In this document: piece by piece, positions 43,534 to 52,636 of the stretch
How the letters are laid out: each line of letters starts with the position of its first letter
Position numbering within the stretch: the first letter of the stretch is position 1
Source of the DNA: Pararhodobacter aggregans
GTDB taxonomy: Bacteria > Pseudomonadota > Alphaproteobacteria > Rhodobacterales > Rhodobacteraceae
Direction of reading: 5' to 3'
Assembly (NCBI RefSeq): GCF_003075525.1
Contig: NZ_QDDR01000009.1
Span: 186,001 to 250,000, forward strand
DNA length: 64,000 nt
Notes under the pieces: generated by a model
Told to the model about the DNA's origin: nothing
The model's database searches: none
What the model saw: only the letters and a program-made list of their open reading frames with translations
Translations under genes and position numbers: made by a program

Positions 43534-44508
43534 ATGATCCTGCCCATGACGCCCCCCGACGCCGCCGATTCCCGCCGCAACCAGCGGCTCAACCTCTCCG
43601 CGGGGATCGCCTCGGTGACGGTGGCGGTGACGCTGGTGGCGCTGAAGCTCTGGGCGATGATCGCGACCGGGGCGCTGTCGATCGCCGCTTCGCTCGCCGA
43701 CAACGCGCTCGATGTCATGACCTCGGTCGGCGCGCTGGCCGCCATCGCCTATGCCGCAAGGCCCGCCGACGACGATCACACCTTCGGCCATAGCTCGGCC
43801 GAGGATCTGGCCGCGCTCCTGCAATCGGCACTGGTGCTGCTGTCCTCGACGATGATCGCCGTGGTGGCGCTGCGCCGCCTCTTCGCCAGCGATGCCTCGC
43901 CGGTTCAGGCCGAGGGCGCGGGCATCGCCGTGATGGTCGTGGCCATGGTGCTGACCGGCGGGCTCGTCCTCTGGCAGCGCCATGTGGCCCGGGTCACCGG
44001 CAACCGCGTCGTCGCTGCCGATTCGCTGCATTATCTCGGCGACCTGCTGCCCACCGGCGGGGTGCTGATCGCGCTCGGCAGCTCGGCGCTCTGGGGGCTG
44101 GCCCGGATCGATTCGCTGATCGCGCTGCTGGCGGCGGCCTGGCTGGCGCGCAGCGGCCTCGCCATCGGCCGCGGCGCCTGGGACGCGCTGATGGACCATG
44201 CCGCGCCCCCCGAGGTGCTGCGCCGGATCGAGGTCATCGTCAACGACTGGCCGGGCCTTGCCGGCCATCACGAGGTCAAGACCCGCATGGCCGGCAGCCG
44301 GACCTTCATCTCGATGCATGTGGAACTGGACGGCCGCCAGACGCTGAACGCCGCCCATGCGGTGGCCGATGCGCTGGAACACGCGCTGGAACAGGCGATC
44401 CCCGGCGCCGAGGTGATCATCCACCTTGACCCGGTCGGCCCCGGCTCGGGCCGCATCGCCCGCGGCCATGAACCCGTGCCGATCGACGGCGCGTCCAGCA
44501 GCGGTTGA
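43534..44508 (+). CDS. Cation diffusion facilitator (FieF/CzcD-type) transporter
   Basis: A 324-aa protein with six helices. The metal site A residues are visible: SLADNALDVMTS (D-x3-D) in helix 2 and DSLHYLGDLLPT (H-x3-D) in helix 5. A cytoplasmic C-terminal dimer domain follows (VKTRMAGSRTFISMHVELDG). The D-D-H-D set suits Zn/Fe/Cd export. An alternative start lies at 43546; neither has a clear SD. Confidence 0.92.
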   Translation: MILPMTPPDAADSRRNQRLNLSAGIASVTVAVTLVALKLWAMIATGALSIAASLADNALDVMTSVGALAAIAYAARPADDDHTFGHSSAEDLAALLQSALVLLSSTMIAVVALRRLFASDASPVQAEGAGIAVMVVAMVLTGGLVLWQRHVARVTGNRVVAADSLHYLGDLLPTGGVLIALGSSALWGLARIDSLIALLAAAWLARSGLAIGRGAWDALMDHAAPPEVLRRIEVIVNDWPGLAGHHEVKTRMAGSRTFISMHVELDGRQTLNAAHAVADALEHALEQAIPGAEVIIHLDPVGPGSGRIARGHEPVPIDGASSSG

Positions 44509-44611
44509 ACCCGCCTTCGCGTCAGCTTTTCTGGTGGCGCAAGGCGGCGGGAGGCACGCTCCCACCCGCCCACCCCGCGCGCCTCCCGCCGCGGAGAGGT
44601 CAGCGCGCGTG

Positions 44612-44849
44612 GAAACCCCGGGGGGCCAGCCCCCCGGACCCCCCGGGATATTTAGAGAACAAAGAGGGGCATTAGGGGTTTCTTAACCCTCATCTTCGTT
44701 CTGGAAATATCCTCGGGGGGTGAATTGGCCTTCAGGCCAAGAGGGGGGCAGAAGGCCCCCCTGCTTCGGCGCCGCGGAACGCGGCGCCGCTGGTCGCCCG
44801 AGGCGCTCGTGCCGAAGGCGCGGGCAACGAGGGTGAAACCCCTCCCCCG
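44612..44849. repeat. Intergenic hairpin-rich repeat, copy R2
   Basis: This copy fills most of the 44509-44862 gap and no gene is seen in it. In order it has a G6/C6 hairpin, the core GGATATTTAGAGAACAAAGA (44646-44665), a 27-nt centre with a small GGGTT/AACCC hairpin, and the inverted core TCTTCGTTCTGGAAATATCC (44693-44712). Stacked hairpins follow (TTGGCC-TTCA-GGCCAA, G6/C6, GGCGCCGCG/CGCGGCGCC), then an end module shared with R3 and inverted in R1. Confidence 0.8.
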
Positions 44850-44862
44850 TGCCCTTGACAGG

Positions 44863-45354
44863 TCACGCCCCCATGAAATCCCGCTTGCCCAGCGCCACGC
44901 CATTGTGGCGCAGGATGTCGTAGGCGGTGGTCATGTGGAAGAAGAACTGCGGCTTGGCATAGGCTTCCAGGAAGTGCGCGCCCGGCATCCGCATCTCGCC
45001 GATCCTCAGCGTCAGCACCACCTCGCGCGTCTCCGCCCCCTCGAAATCCGCGGGGGAGAAACCGCCGAGGTAATCCTCCGCCGCGGCCAGACGGGCGCGC
45101 AGCTCGGCGAAGCTCGTCTCGGTATCGGGGAAGCTGCGCACCTCGCGCCCGCACAGCCGGTCGGCCCCGCGGGTCGCGAAATCGGTGGTCAGCTGCACCT
45201 GCCGGGTGAAGGGCAGCATGTCGGGATAGAGCCGGAAGCCCAGCAGGGCCTCGGGCTTGATGCCCTGGGCCTCGACATGGCTTTCGGCCTTGGCCAGCAC
45301 GCCCGAAAGCGCGGTCAGGAAGCGGGTGAAAACGGGGATGGAAGCGGCGTACAT
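44863..45354 (-). CDS. DUF1993 family protein (DinB-like helical fold)
   Basis: A 163-aa protein starting MYAASIPVFTRFLTALSGVL, with GFRLYPDMLPFTRQVQLTTD and the end AKPQFFFHMTTAYDILRHNG, all typical of DUF1993. The His residues in the last block are where DinB-like proteins bind metal. AGGAGG precedes the ATG. The function is unknown; it is next to a GST-like gene on the same strand. Confidence 0.88.
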   Translation of the reverse strand: MYAASIPVFTRFLTALSGVLAKAESHVEAQGIKPEALLGFRLYPDMLPFTRQVQLTTDFATRGADRLCGREVRSFPDTETSFAELRARLAAAEDYLGGFSPADFEGAETREVVLTLRIGEMRMPGAHFLEAYAKPQFFFHMTTAYDILRHNGVALGKRDFMGA

Positions 45355-45427
45355 GAATCCTCCTGCGCGCGTCTGATGCCAGAGATCACCCGCCGCCCCT
45401 CTCCGTCAAGCCCCGGCCGTGCCCCGC

Positions 45428-46030
45428 TCAGGCCGCCGCCACCGCCGCATCCCGTGCCAGCGTCCGCTGGATCGAGGGGCGCGCGCCGCAGCGTGCCACC
45501 CAGTCGCGGATCAGGGGCATGTCGGGGATGAAATCGGGGAACCACAGGAACGGGCTGACGCAGAGCAGATCCGCCGCCGAGAAGCGCTCGCCCAGCAGCC
45601 AGGGTCCCTTGGCCAGCGCCGCTTCCAGCTGCGCGAACATCACCGCCTTGTCGCGGATCGCCGCGTGCAGCGCCGGGTGGTCGATCTGCGCGTAATCGAG
45701 CAGCAGCACCGTCTCGATGACCCCCTGGTAATAGGCAAGCCAGGACAGATAGGCGCCGCGCCCCTTCTGCCCGGCCAGCGGTCCCATCCCGGCATCGGGG
45801 AATTTGTCGGTAAGATAGATCATGATCGCGCCCCGTTCGCGCACCTGTTCGTCGCCGTCGACCAGATAGGGCACCTTGCCCTCGGGGTGCGGATTGGCGG
45901 GGTCGCGCCCGCCCGAGCCGTCGATCCGCGGGATCGTCACCTCGCGGATCTCAACCTCTGCACCCAGTTCGTCGATCAGCGTCACCAGCGCCGAGGAGCG
46001 GGAATTGTACGAGTGATACAGCGTGGCCAT
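45428..46030 (-). CDS. Glutathione S-transferase family protein
   Basis: A 200-aa protein with an N-terminal thioredoxin-like domain (MATLYHSYNSRSSALVTLID, then GKVPYLVDGDEQVRERGAI holding the cis-Pro and the Glu-Arg contact to glutathione) and a helical C-terminal domain (GPWLLGERFSAADLLC). AAAGGAGG lies just before the ATG. It is divergent from a YafY-type regulator that may control it. Confidence 0.9.
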   Translation of the reverse strand: MATLYHSYNSRSSALVTLIDELGAEVEIREVTIPRIDGSGGRDPANPHPEGKVPYLVDGDEQVRERGAIMIYLTDKFPDAGMGPLAGQKGRGAYLSWLAYYQGVIETVLLLDYAQIDHPALHAAIRDKAVMFAQLEAALAKGPWLLGERFSAADLLCVSPFLWFPDFIPDMPLIRDWVARCGARPSIQRTLARDAAVAAA

Positions 46031-46102
46031 GAGAACCTCCTTTGGCATTGCGATGCCCGGGGTATAGGCTGGCCCCCCTGACAGATTGCGGCAGGAAGTT
46101 GC

Positions 46103-46828
46103 ATGGCCCGAACCGACCGCCTGATGCGCCTGATGGAGGCGCTGCGCCGCCTGAAACCGCCGGTCACCGCCGCGCGTCTGGCCGAGGAAACCGGCGTGTC
46201 CGAGCGTCAGCTCTACCGCGACATCGCCACCTTGCGGGCGGGCGGTGCGCTGATCGACGGCGCCTCGGGCCTGGGCTACACGCTGACCGAGGACCCGGCC
46301 CTGCCGCCGCAAAGCTTCTCGCGGCTGGAGATCGAGGCGCTGGTGCTGGCGCTCGGCGCGCTCGACCAGATGGGCGACCCGGCGCTGGCCAAGGCCGGGC
46401 GCAACGCCGTCGCCCGCATCGCCGCCACGCTGCCCGACCGACAGGCGCGGCAGGCGATGCATCCGGTGCTGCACGCCTGGTATCCGCCGGGCGAGCGACC
46501 GCCCGTCACCGTCGATCTGGGGCTGCTGCGGCAGGCTTGCTGGGACGAAACCTCGCTGGTGATCCGCTACCGCGACCTGCAGGAGCGGGTCAGCGAGCGG
46601 CCGGTCTGGCCGCTGTCGCTGTCCTATTCCGAACGCTCGCTGATGCTGCTGGCCTTCTGCCGCTTGCGGCAGGATTTCCGCGTGTTCCACGTCAGCCGGA
46701 TCGAGCACGCCGAACCCGGCGGCGAGAGTTTCCGCCCCCGCCGGGTGTCGATGCTGCGCGACTACCGGGCCCTGCGTCAGGCCCGCTACATGGCCGAGGT
46801 CAGGCGGCGATCAGACCCCGCCCCTTGA
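46103..46828 (+). CDS. YafY-type transcriptional regulator (HTH_11 plus WYL-like domain)
   Basis: A 241-aa protein with an N-terminal HTH (TAARLAEETGVSERQLYRDIATL). A middle helical linker and a WYL-like domain (about 140-200) follow, in which the W-Y-L motif is only loosely kept (VIRYRDLQERVSERPVWPLSL). It is divergent from the GST gene with a 72-nt shared promoter region. Its 3' end overlaps the convergent M3 peptidase gene by 29 bp. The ligand is unknown. Confidence 0.9.
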   Translation: MARTDRLMRLMEALRRLKPPVTAARLAEETGVSERQLYRDIATLRAGGALIDGASGLGYTLTEDPALPPQSFSRLEIEALVLALGALDQMGDPALAKAGRNAVARIAATLPDRQARQAMHPVLHAWYPPGERPPVTVDLGLLRQACWDETSLVIRYRDLQERVSERPVWPLSLSYSERSLMLLAFCRLRQDFRVFHVSRIEHAEPGGESFRPRRVSMLRDYRALRQARYMAEVRRRSDPAP

Positions 46829-48809
46829 GCAGCGCCTCGACCCCCGGCATGGCGCCGCGGAACTTGAGGTAGAGCGCCTCGGCCTCCTCCGACCCGCCCT
46901 TGGACAGGATGAAGCTTTCCAGCTTCTTCGCCGTCTCGGGGTCGAAGGCGCTGCCCGCTTCCTCGAAGGCGGCGAAGGCGTCCGCGTCCATCACCTCGGA
47001 CCACATGTAGCTGTAATAGCCCGAGGAATAGCCGTCGCCGGCAAAGACATGGGCGAAATGCGGCGTCGCGTGGCGCATGCGGATGGCGTGCGGCAGGCCG
47101 ATGGATTCCAGGATCTCGGCCTGTTTCTGCATCGGATCGGCGGGCGGCGGGCCGTCGTGGAACTCCAGATCGACAATCGCCGAGGCGAGGAATTCCACCG
47201 TCGCGAATCCCTGATCCCAGGTCGCCGCGCCCTTCAGCTTCTCGCGCAGGTCGAGCGGCATGGGCTCGCCCGTCTGCCAGTGCTTCGCGTGGGTCTCGAT
47301 GACTTCCGGCACCTCCAGCCAGTGTTCGTAAAGCTGGCTGGGCAGTTCCACGAAGTCCCGCGCCACCGAGGTGCCGGAGATGAACTTGTAGCGCACATCG
47401 GTCAGCATCCCGTGCAGGGCATGGCCGAATTCGTGGAACAGCGTCCGCGCATCGTCCCAGGACAGAAGCGCCGGGTCCCCCTTGGCGAAGTTGCAGACGT
47501 TCACAACAATGGGTCGCACCTCGCCCGCCATCGCCGATTGATCGCGGAACGTCGACATCCAGGCGCCCGAGCGTTTCGAGGGCCGGGCGAAGTAATCGCC
47601 GATGAACACCGCCATGTGCCGCCCGTCGCGGGTCACGTCCCAGGCGCGGGCGTCGGGATGATAGAGCGGCACGTCCAGGGGCGTGAAAGTCAGGCCGAAC
47701 AGCCGATGCGCCACGTCGAACGCCGCCTCGATCATCGCGTCGAGCGAGAGATAGGGCTTCAAGGCCGCCTCGTCGAAATCATGCAGCGCCTTGCGCCGCT
47801 TCTCGGCGTAGAAGCGCCAGTCCCAGGGCTCCAGCGGCCCGGCGAAGCCATCGGCATGGAGCAGTGCCTCCATCGCCGCCGCATCCTCGCCCGCCTTGGC
47901 CACGGCGGGCTCCCAGACCCGCATCAACAGGTCGCGCACCTTGTCGGGGCTGCGCGCCATCTCGGGCTCCAGCTTGAAGGCGGCGAAATTGGCATAGCCC
48001 AGCAGCGCGGCGCGCTCGTGCCTGAGCGCCAGCGTCTCGGCGGCAATCGCCCGGTTGTCGGTGGCGCCGCCGTTGGCGCCGCGCTTGCCCCAGGCCTCGT
48101 AGGCCTTTTCGCGCAGGTCGCGGCGGGTGGAATATTGCAGGAAAGGCACGATCAGCGAGCGATTCAGGGTGATGACATGGCCCCCGAGCCCCCGCTCCGT
48201 CGCCGCAGCCCGGGCGGAATCGACGACGAAATCGGGCAGGCCGGCCAGATCTTCCAGCACCATGAACCAGTCGCGCTCATCGGCCAGCAGGTTCTGGGTG
48301 AACTCGGTCCCCAGGCTGGCCAGCCGCGATTTCACCGCCGCCATCCGGTCGGACCCCGCCTTGTCCAGCGCCGCCCCGGCCCGGACGAACATCCGGTGAT
48401 AGAGCATCAACACCCGCGCCTGTTCGGGGTCGAGGCCCAGCGCCTCGCGCCGCTGCCAGAGGTCGTCGATCCGCGCCCAGAGCGCCGCGTTCGAGGTGAT
48501 CTCGCTGGAATAGGCCGAGAGCTTCGGCGCCAGATCGCGCTGCAAGGCCTCCCGCGCCGGGTTGGAATCCGACCCCGAAAGGTTGAAGAACACGCCTCCC
48601 ACCTTGTCCAGAAGCGCATCGGCCTGCTCCAGCGCCTCGATCGTGTTGGCGAAACTCGGCGCCTCGGAATTTTCGGCAATCGCCGCGACGGAAGCCCGGC
48701 CCCGGGCCAGCCCCGCCTCGAAAGCGGGCGCGAAATCCGCGTCCTTGATCGCATCGAAGGGCGGCAGGCCGAAGGGGCCGTGCCAGTCGGAGAGCAGCGG
48801 ATTGGTCAT
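46800..48809 (-). CDS. M3-family metallopeptidase (Dcp/oligopeptidase A-like)
   Basis: A 669-aa zinc peptidase with the HExxH site in TLFHEFGHALHGMLTDV and the M3 C-terminal block GYSSGYYSYMWSEVMDADAF. It has no signal peptide, so it acts in the cytoplasm on short peptides. The length fits peptidyl-dipeptidase Dcp (about 680 aa) and oligopeptidase A. The start gives MTNPLLSDWHGPFGLPPFD, the usual Dcp N-terminus. Confidence 0.93.
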   Translation of the reverse strand: MTNPLLSDWHGPFGLPPFDAIKDADFAPAFEAGLARGRASVAAIAENSEAPSFANTIEALEQADALLDKVGGVFFNLSGSDSNPAREALQRDLAPKLSAYSSEITSNAALWARIDDLWQRREALGLDPEQARVLMLYHRMFVRAGAALDKAGSDRMAAVKSRLASLGTEFTQNLLADERDWFMVLEDLAGLPDFVVDSARAAATERGLGGHVITLNRSLIVPFLQYSTRRDLREKAYEAWGKRGANGGATDNRAIAAETLALRHERAALLGYANFAAFKLEPEMARSPDKVRDLLMRVWEPAVAKAGEDAAAMEALLHADGFAGPLEPWDWRFYAEKRRKALHDFDEAALKPYLSLDAMIEAAFDVAHRLFGLTFTPLDVPLYHPDARAWDVTRDGRHMAVFIGDYFARPSKRSGAWMSTFRDQSAMAGEVRPIVVNVCNFAKGDPALLSWDDARTLFHEFGHALHGMLTDVRYKFISGTSVARDFVELPSQLYEHWLEVPEVIETHAKHWQTGEPMPLDLREKLKGAATWDQGFATVEFLASAIVDLEFHDGPPPADPMQKQAEILESIGLPHAIRMRHATPHFAHVFAGDGYSSGYYSYMWSEVMDADAFAAFEEAGSAFDPETAKKLESFILSKGGSEEAEALYLKFRGAMPGVEALLKGRGLIAA

Positions 48810-48898
48810 CGGGGCTTCCTGTCAGAACATTTCCCCAGATATGCACCTGCCCGCACCCGGTTTCAACGCGCCCCACGCCTGCGCCGTGCCGGGGCCAT

Positions 48899-49164
48899 GC
48901 GGGGGGCCAGCCCCCCGCACCCCCCGCTCAAGGGGGTTTTCCACCCCCTTGAGAAGCCCCCGAGGATATTTTCAGAACAAAGATGAAAGTTAAGGGCGCG
49001 TTAAGCCGCCTTCTTTGTTCCTCAAATATCCTCGGGGGGTGAATTGGCCCTTGGGCCAAGAGGGGGGCAGAAAGCCCCCCTGCTTCGGCGCGGCGGCACG
49101 CCGCGCCGCTGGTCGCCCGAGGCGCCCGCGACAGCGGGCAACGAGGGCGAAACCCCTCCCCCTC
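48899..49164. repeat. Intergenic hairpin-rich repeat, copy R3
   Basis: The layout is the same as R2: a G6/C6 hairpin, an extra CAAGGGGG-type hairpin, the core GGATATTTTCAGAACAAAGA (48964-48983), a 28-nt centre, and the inverted core TCTTTGTTCCTCAAATATCC (49012-49031). The hairpin series and end module follow. It is close to R2 over the right half. No coding frame is supported. Confidence 0.8.
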
Positions 49165-49633
49165 TCGACAAGGCGGCGGCGGGACCTTCATCACCTGACC
49201 GTGATGGATGCCGGGGGGCGTGAGCCATTGTGGTGCAGCAGCGCCACCGCCGTGAACAGGGTGACCTGCAGGCGGCGGCTCTCGGTCGGCTGCGAATCTC
49301 GGGCCAGGTGTCGTCCGGTGCCCGACACGCCGATGCCGATCGGCAGCGCCACGTCGATCCCCATCCAGGCCGTCGCCGGTCCGGGCAGCGCTTGGGCCTC
49401 CGGGATCAGCGTCGGGTAAGCGACCGTCTTAACAGGGAAAATCACCATCCTCGGGAACGGGCGCCTGCTCGTCGTCCTGCCCAGGTCCCCGGCCATGTTC
49501 CAGCCCCCGGATGCCCTGATCCCGCTAATGTCCCCCGCGGTGAGTCGGGTCAAGACACCTCGCGCCCGGCCCCTGCCTGAGCCTCGCCCCCGCGACCTGA
49601 CGTAAAGGTCACCTCGTGACGCAGCGTCTCGAC
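49165..49633. other. Gene-free stretch upstream of the MerR operon
   Basis: About 470 nt with no supported gene. A minus-strand frame (49191-49553) lacks an SD and family resemblance. The only structured element seen is an inverted repeat GACCT-N7-AGGTC at 49594-49610, 40 nt before the TTACGTTAACGTAA palindrome. Confidence 0.55.
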
Positions 49634-49647
49634 TTACGTTAACGTAA
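49634..49647. promoter_or_regulatory. MerR/LiuR-type operator palindrome
   Basis: TTACGTTAACGTAA is a perfect 14-bp palindrome 77 nt before the MerR start. It is close to the TTTACGTAAACGTAAA-type sites described for LiuR-like MerR regulators of acyl-CoA and branched-chain amino acid catabolism. Target genes would be the acyl-CoA dehydrogenase operon downstream. Confidence 0.7.
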
Positions 49648-49723
49648 AGCTTCCTTCAATCTGCGCCAAATCGCGCTATGTGTTGCCTTGCCGGTACGTC
49701 AACCCGGCACTGCGAGGTATGGT

Positions 49724-50116
49724 ATGGACCAGGAACTTCTGACGATCCGCGAGATGTGCGAGGCCTTTGACGTGACCCCGCGCACCCTGCGGTTCTACGA
49801 ATCGAAAGAGCTGATCAGCCCGATCCGCGACGGGCAGAAGCGCCTTTACACGCGCCGCGACCGGGGCCGGCTGACGCTGATCCTGCGCGGCAAGCGTTTC
49901 GGCTTCGCGCTGGAGGAAATGCGGCAGCTTCTCAACCTCTACGACCGCGGCGACCAGAAGGGCGAGCAATTGAAGCGCACCGTCGCCGCCGCGCGCGAGC
50001 GTCTGGCGCAGATGGAGCAGCAGCGCGACGAACTGACCGAGGCGATCGACGAGCTGCGCAGCCAGCTCGAGGCCGGGGCCGAGATGCTCGCGGCCTTCCG
50101 GCCCGCCGCCGAATAA
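49724..50116 (+). CDS. MerR-family regulator of acyl-CoA catabolism (LiuR-like)
   Basis: A 130-aa protein. The MerR HTH starts [20 protein letters not shown] and continues [21 protein letters not shown]-terminal coiled coil (about 80-122) follows, with no metal-binding cysteines. The start [11 protein letters not shown] has GAGG 7 nt upstream. It directly precedes an acyl-CoA dehydrogenase gene and has a palindromic operator upstream; acyl-CoA effectors are likely by analogy with LiuR. Confidence 0.88.
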   Translation: MDQELLTIREMCEAFDVTPRTLRFYESKELISPIRDGQKRLYTRRDRGRLTLILRGKRFGFALEEMRQLLNLYDRGDQKGEQLKRTVAAARERLAQMEQQRDELTEAIDELRSQLEAGAEMLAAFRPAAE

Positions 50117-50148
50117 CCGTTATCCTATCCGTTTCAGGGAGAGACCCG

Positions 50149-51927
50149 ATGCCCCGCTACACCGCCCCCGTGAAGGACATGCAATTCCTGCTGCATGACG
50201 TGCTCAAGGCCACCGAGACCGGCATTCCCGGCTATGCCGAGCTGGAGCGCGACTTCACCGCCGCGATCCTCGACGAGGCGGGCAAGCTGGCCGAAAGCGT
50301 CCTCGCCCCCCTGAACTCGGTCGGTGACACCGAGGGGTGCCGGCTGGAAAACGGTATCGTCTACACGCCGACCGGCTTCAAGGAGGCCTTCGAGCAGATC
50401 AAGGACGGCGGCTGGAACGGCCTCGACCTGCCCGAGGAATACGGCGGCCAGAACCTGCCCTATGTCATCGGCACCGCGGTGGGCGAGGTGTTCGTGTCCT
50501 CGAACATGGCCTTCAACATGTACCAGGGCCTTACCCATGGCGCGATCAACGCGATCCTCGCCGCGGGCACCGAGGAGCAGAAGGCCAAGTGGCTGCCGAA
50601 GATGGTCAGCCTCGACTGGACCGGCACGATGAACCTGACCGAGCCGCATTGCGGCACCGATCTGGGCCTGATCCGCACCAAGGCCGAGCCGCAGGACGAC
50701 GGCAGCTACAAGATCACCGGGCAGAAGATCTTCATCTCGGCCGGCGATCACGACATGTCGGAAAACGTCATCCATCTGGTGCTGGCCAAGGCCCCGGGCG
50801 GCGGCGAGGGCACCAAGGGCATCAGCCTGTTCATCGTGCCGAAATTCATGGTCGATGACGAAGGCAAGATCGGCGCCCGCAACGCCGTCTCGGTCGGCAA
50901 GATCGAAGAGAAGATGGGCATTCACGGCAATGCCACCTGCGTCATGAACTATGACGGCGCGACCGGCTATCTGATCGGCGAGCTGCACAAGGGCATGAAG
51001 GCCATGTTCGTCATGATGAACGAGGCCCGTCTGGGCGTCGGCCTGCAGGGCTATGCCCAGGCCGAGGCCGCCTATCAGAACGCCCTCGATTACGCCCGCG
51101 ACCGCCTGCAGGGCCGCGCCGTCACCGGGGCCGAGAACCCGGGCGGCAACGCCGATCCGCTGATCGTGCATCCCGACATCCGCCGGATGCTGATGGACCA
51201 GAAGAGCTTCGTCGAGGGCGCCCGCGCCTTCACCTTCTGGGGTGCGCATCTGATCGACCGCGGCCACCGGCTGGGCGACAAGGAGGCCGAAGGACTGATC
51301 TCCCTTCTGACCCCGGTCATCAAGGGCTTCCAGACCGACATCGGCTTTGCCATGACGGTCGAGGCGCAGCAGGTCTATGGCGGGCACGGCTATATCGAGG
51401 AACAGGGCATGTCCCAGTTCGCCCGCGACGCCCGCATCGCCATGATCTACGAGGGTGCGAACGGCGTGCAGGCGCTGGATCTGGTGGGCCGCAAGCTCGC
51501 GGCAGAGGGAGGCAAGCCCGCCATGGCCTTCTTCGAGATGGTGAAGAGCTTCATCAAGGAGAACGAGGGCAACGAGGCGCTGAAAGCCCCGTTCCTGGAG
51601 CCGCTGAAAGCCGCCTCGAAGGACCTGCAGGCGGCGATGATGTTCTTCATGCAGCAGGGCATGAAGAACCCGAACGCGGCGCTGGCGGGGTCGTCGGACT
51701 TCATGCACCTCTTCGGGCATGTCTGCCTGGGCTATATGTGGGCGCTGATGGCGAAAGCCTCGTCCGAGGCCTTGGCGGCGGGCAGCGCTGACGCCACGTT
51801 CCACGAGACGAAGATCAAGACCGGCCGCTACTATATGGCCCGGCGCCTGCCCGCCACGGGCATGCATCTGGCCCGGATCCTGTCGGGTGCCGAGCCGGTC
51901 ATGGCGCTGGAAGCCGAGGCGTTCTGA
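50149..51927 (+). CDS. Acyl-CoA dehydrogenase, long C-terminally extended type (DmdC-like)
   Basis: A 592-aa protein, about 200 residues longer than classical acyl-CoA dehydrogenases, with the extra C-terminal domain of the DmdC/AidB-like branch. The flavin and active-site blocks are present: [26 protein letters not shown], and [20 protein letters not shown] near residue 405. DmdC oxidises 3-methylmercaptopropionyl-CoA; other members act on fatty acyl-CoAs. Ligand specificity cannot be read from sequence. It is the first enzyme gene under the MerR regulator. Confidence 0.93.
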   Translation: MPRYTAPVKDMQFLLHDVLKATETGIPGYAELERDFTAAILDEAGKLAESVLAPLNSVGDTEGCRLENGIVYTPTGFKEAFEQIKDGGWNGLDLPEEYGGQNLPYVIGTAVGEVFVSSNMAFNMYQGLTHGAINAILAAGTEEQKAKWLPKMVSLDWTGTMNLTEPHCGTDLGLIRTKAEPQDDGSYKITGQKIFISAGDHDMSENVIHLVLAKAPGGGEGTKGISLFIVPKFMVDDEGKIGARNAVSVGKIEEKMGIHGNATCVMNYDGATGYLIGELHKGMKAMFVMMNEARLGVGLQGYAQAEAAYQNALDYARDRLQGRAVTGAENPGGNADPLIVHPDIRRMLMDQKSFVEGARAFTFWGAHLIDRGHRLGDKEAEGLISLLTPVIKGFQTDIGFAMTVEAQQVYGGHGYIEEQGMSQFARDARIAMIYEGANGVQALDLVGRKLAAEGGKPAMAFFEMVKSFIKENEGNEALKAPFLEPLKAASKDLQAAMMFFMQQGMKNPNAALAGSSDFMHLFGHVCLGYMWALMAKASSEALAAGSADATFHETKIKTGRYYMARRLPATGMHLARILSGAEPVMALEAEAF

Positions 51928-51947
51928 CAACCCGGGGAGGGGATGCG

Positions 51948-52394
51948 ATGGACAGGGGCTTTACCGATCACCCGGCCTTTACGGGCGGCTGCCAATGCGG
52001 CGCCGTGCGCTATCGGGTGACGGCGGGCCCGGCCAAGGATTGCGTCTGCCATTGCCGGATGTGCCAGCGCGCCACCGGCAATGCCTTCGCCCCTCTTGTC
52101 GAGGTTCAGGCCGACCGCGTGACCTGGCAAGGGACGCCCGCCGAATGGGCCTCCTCCACCGTCGCCTGGCGGGGGTTCTGTGCGACCTGCGGAACGCCCC
52201 TCTATTACCGCTCGGGCGAGACGATCGAATTCATGGCCGGTACGCTCGCGCCCGGCACGCCCTTCGATCCGGTCTGCAATACGAGCGTGGAATCGCGCGT
52301 GGGCTGGCTCGGGACGCTGACCCACGGGCCGTCGACGATCACCGACCCGGCGCTGGTCGCCGGGGTCCGCAGCTATCAGGCCCCGGAGGAGTAA
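51948..52394 (+). CDS. GFA (glutathione-dependent formaldehyde-activating) family protein
   Basis: A 148-aa zinc protein with the GFA/CENP-V cysteine set: GGCQCGAVRYRV, CHCRMCQRATGNAFAP and FCATCGTPLYY. Family members bind two zincs. True formaldehyde activation is shown for few, so the role is open. It lies between two acyl-CoA dehydrogenase genes and overlaps the next ORF by one base. Confidence 0.92.
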   Translation: MDRGFTDHPAFTGGCQCGAVRYRVTAGPAKDCVCHCRMCQRATGNAFAPLVEVQADRVTWQGTPAEWASSTVAWRGFCATCGTPLYYRSGETIEFMAGTLAPGTPFDPVCNTSVESRVGWLGTLTHGPSTITDPALVAGVRSYQAPEE

Positions 52395-52606
52395 TGCCCA
52401 AACGCCTGCGCCTGACCCGCCGCTTCCCCGTCGCCATGAGCGAGGACGGCTATCGCAAGCTGAAACGCTTCGCTGCCGAGGCGGGGCTGGACGAGGGCGA
52501 GGCGCTCTCGTTCCTGTTCGAGAATTTCGAGAGCGTGACGCATCACGAGAACCTCGCGCACCGGCTGCGGCTGTTCAACGCCGAGCTGGAAGCGCGCAAG
52601 AAATAA
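52394..52606 (+). CDS. 70-aa hypothetical protein, possibly ribbon-helix-helix-like
   Basis: The basic N-terminus RLTRRFPVAMSEDGYRKLKR is followed by two helices (GLDEGEALSFLFENF and HRLRLFNAELEARKK). The strand-helix-helix order resembles small DNA-binding or antitoxin proteins, but no partner toxin is present. ATG overlaps the stop of the GFA gene (TAATG). It is probably co-transcribed with the flanking dehydrogenase genes. Confidence 0.7.
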   Translation: MPKRLRLTRRFPVAMSEDGYRKLKRFAAEAGLDEGEALSFLFENFESVTHHENLAHRLRLFNAELEARKK

Positions 52607-52636
52607 CGATTGCCCGGCCTTGGGAGGGGCCTGCCG

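Noticed and set aside
46800-46828. 29-bp overlap of the YafY-type and M3 peptidase genes as a sign of a wrong start or frameshift
   Set aside because: It is a 3'-to-3' overlap of two intact genes, common in compact genomes.
49191-49553. 120-codon minus-strand frame upstream of the MerR gene
   Set aside because: It has no SD, no recognisable domain and unclear codon bias, and it lies beside a repeat. It was treated as non-coding.
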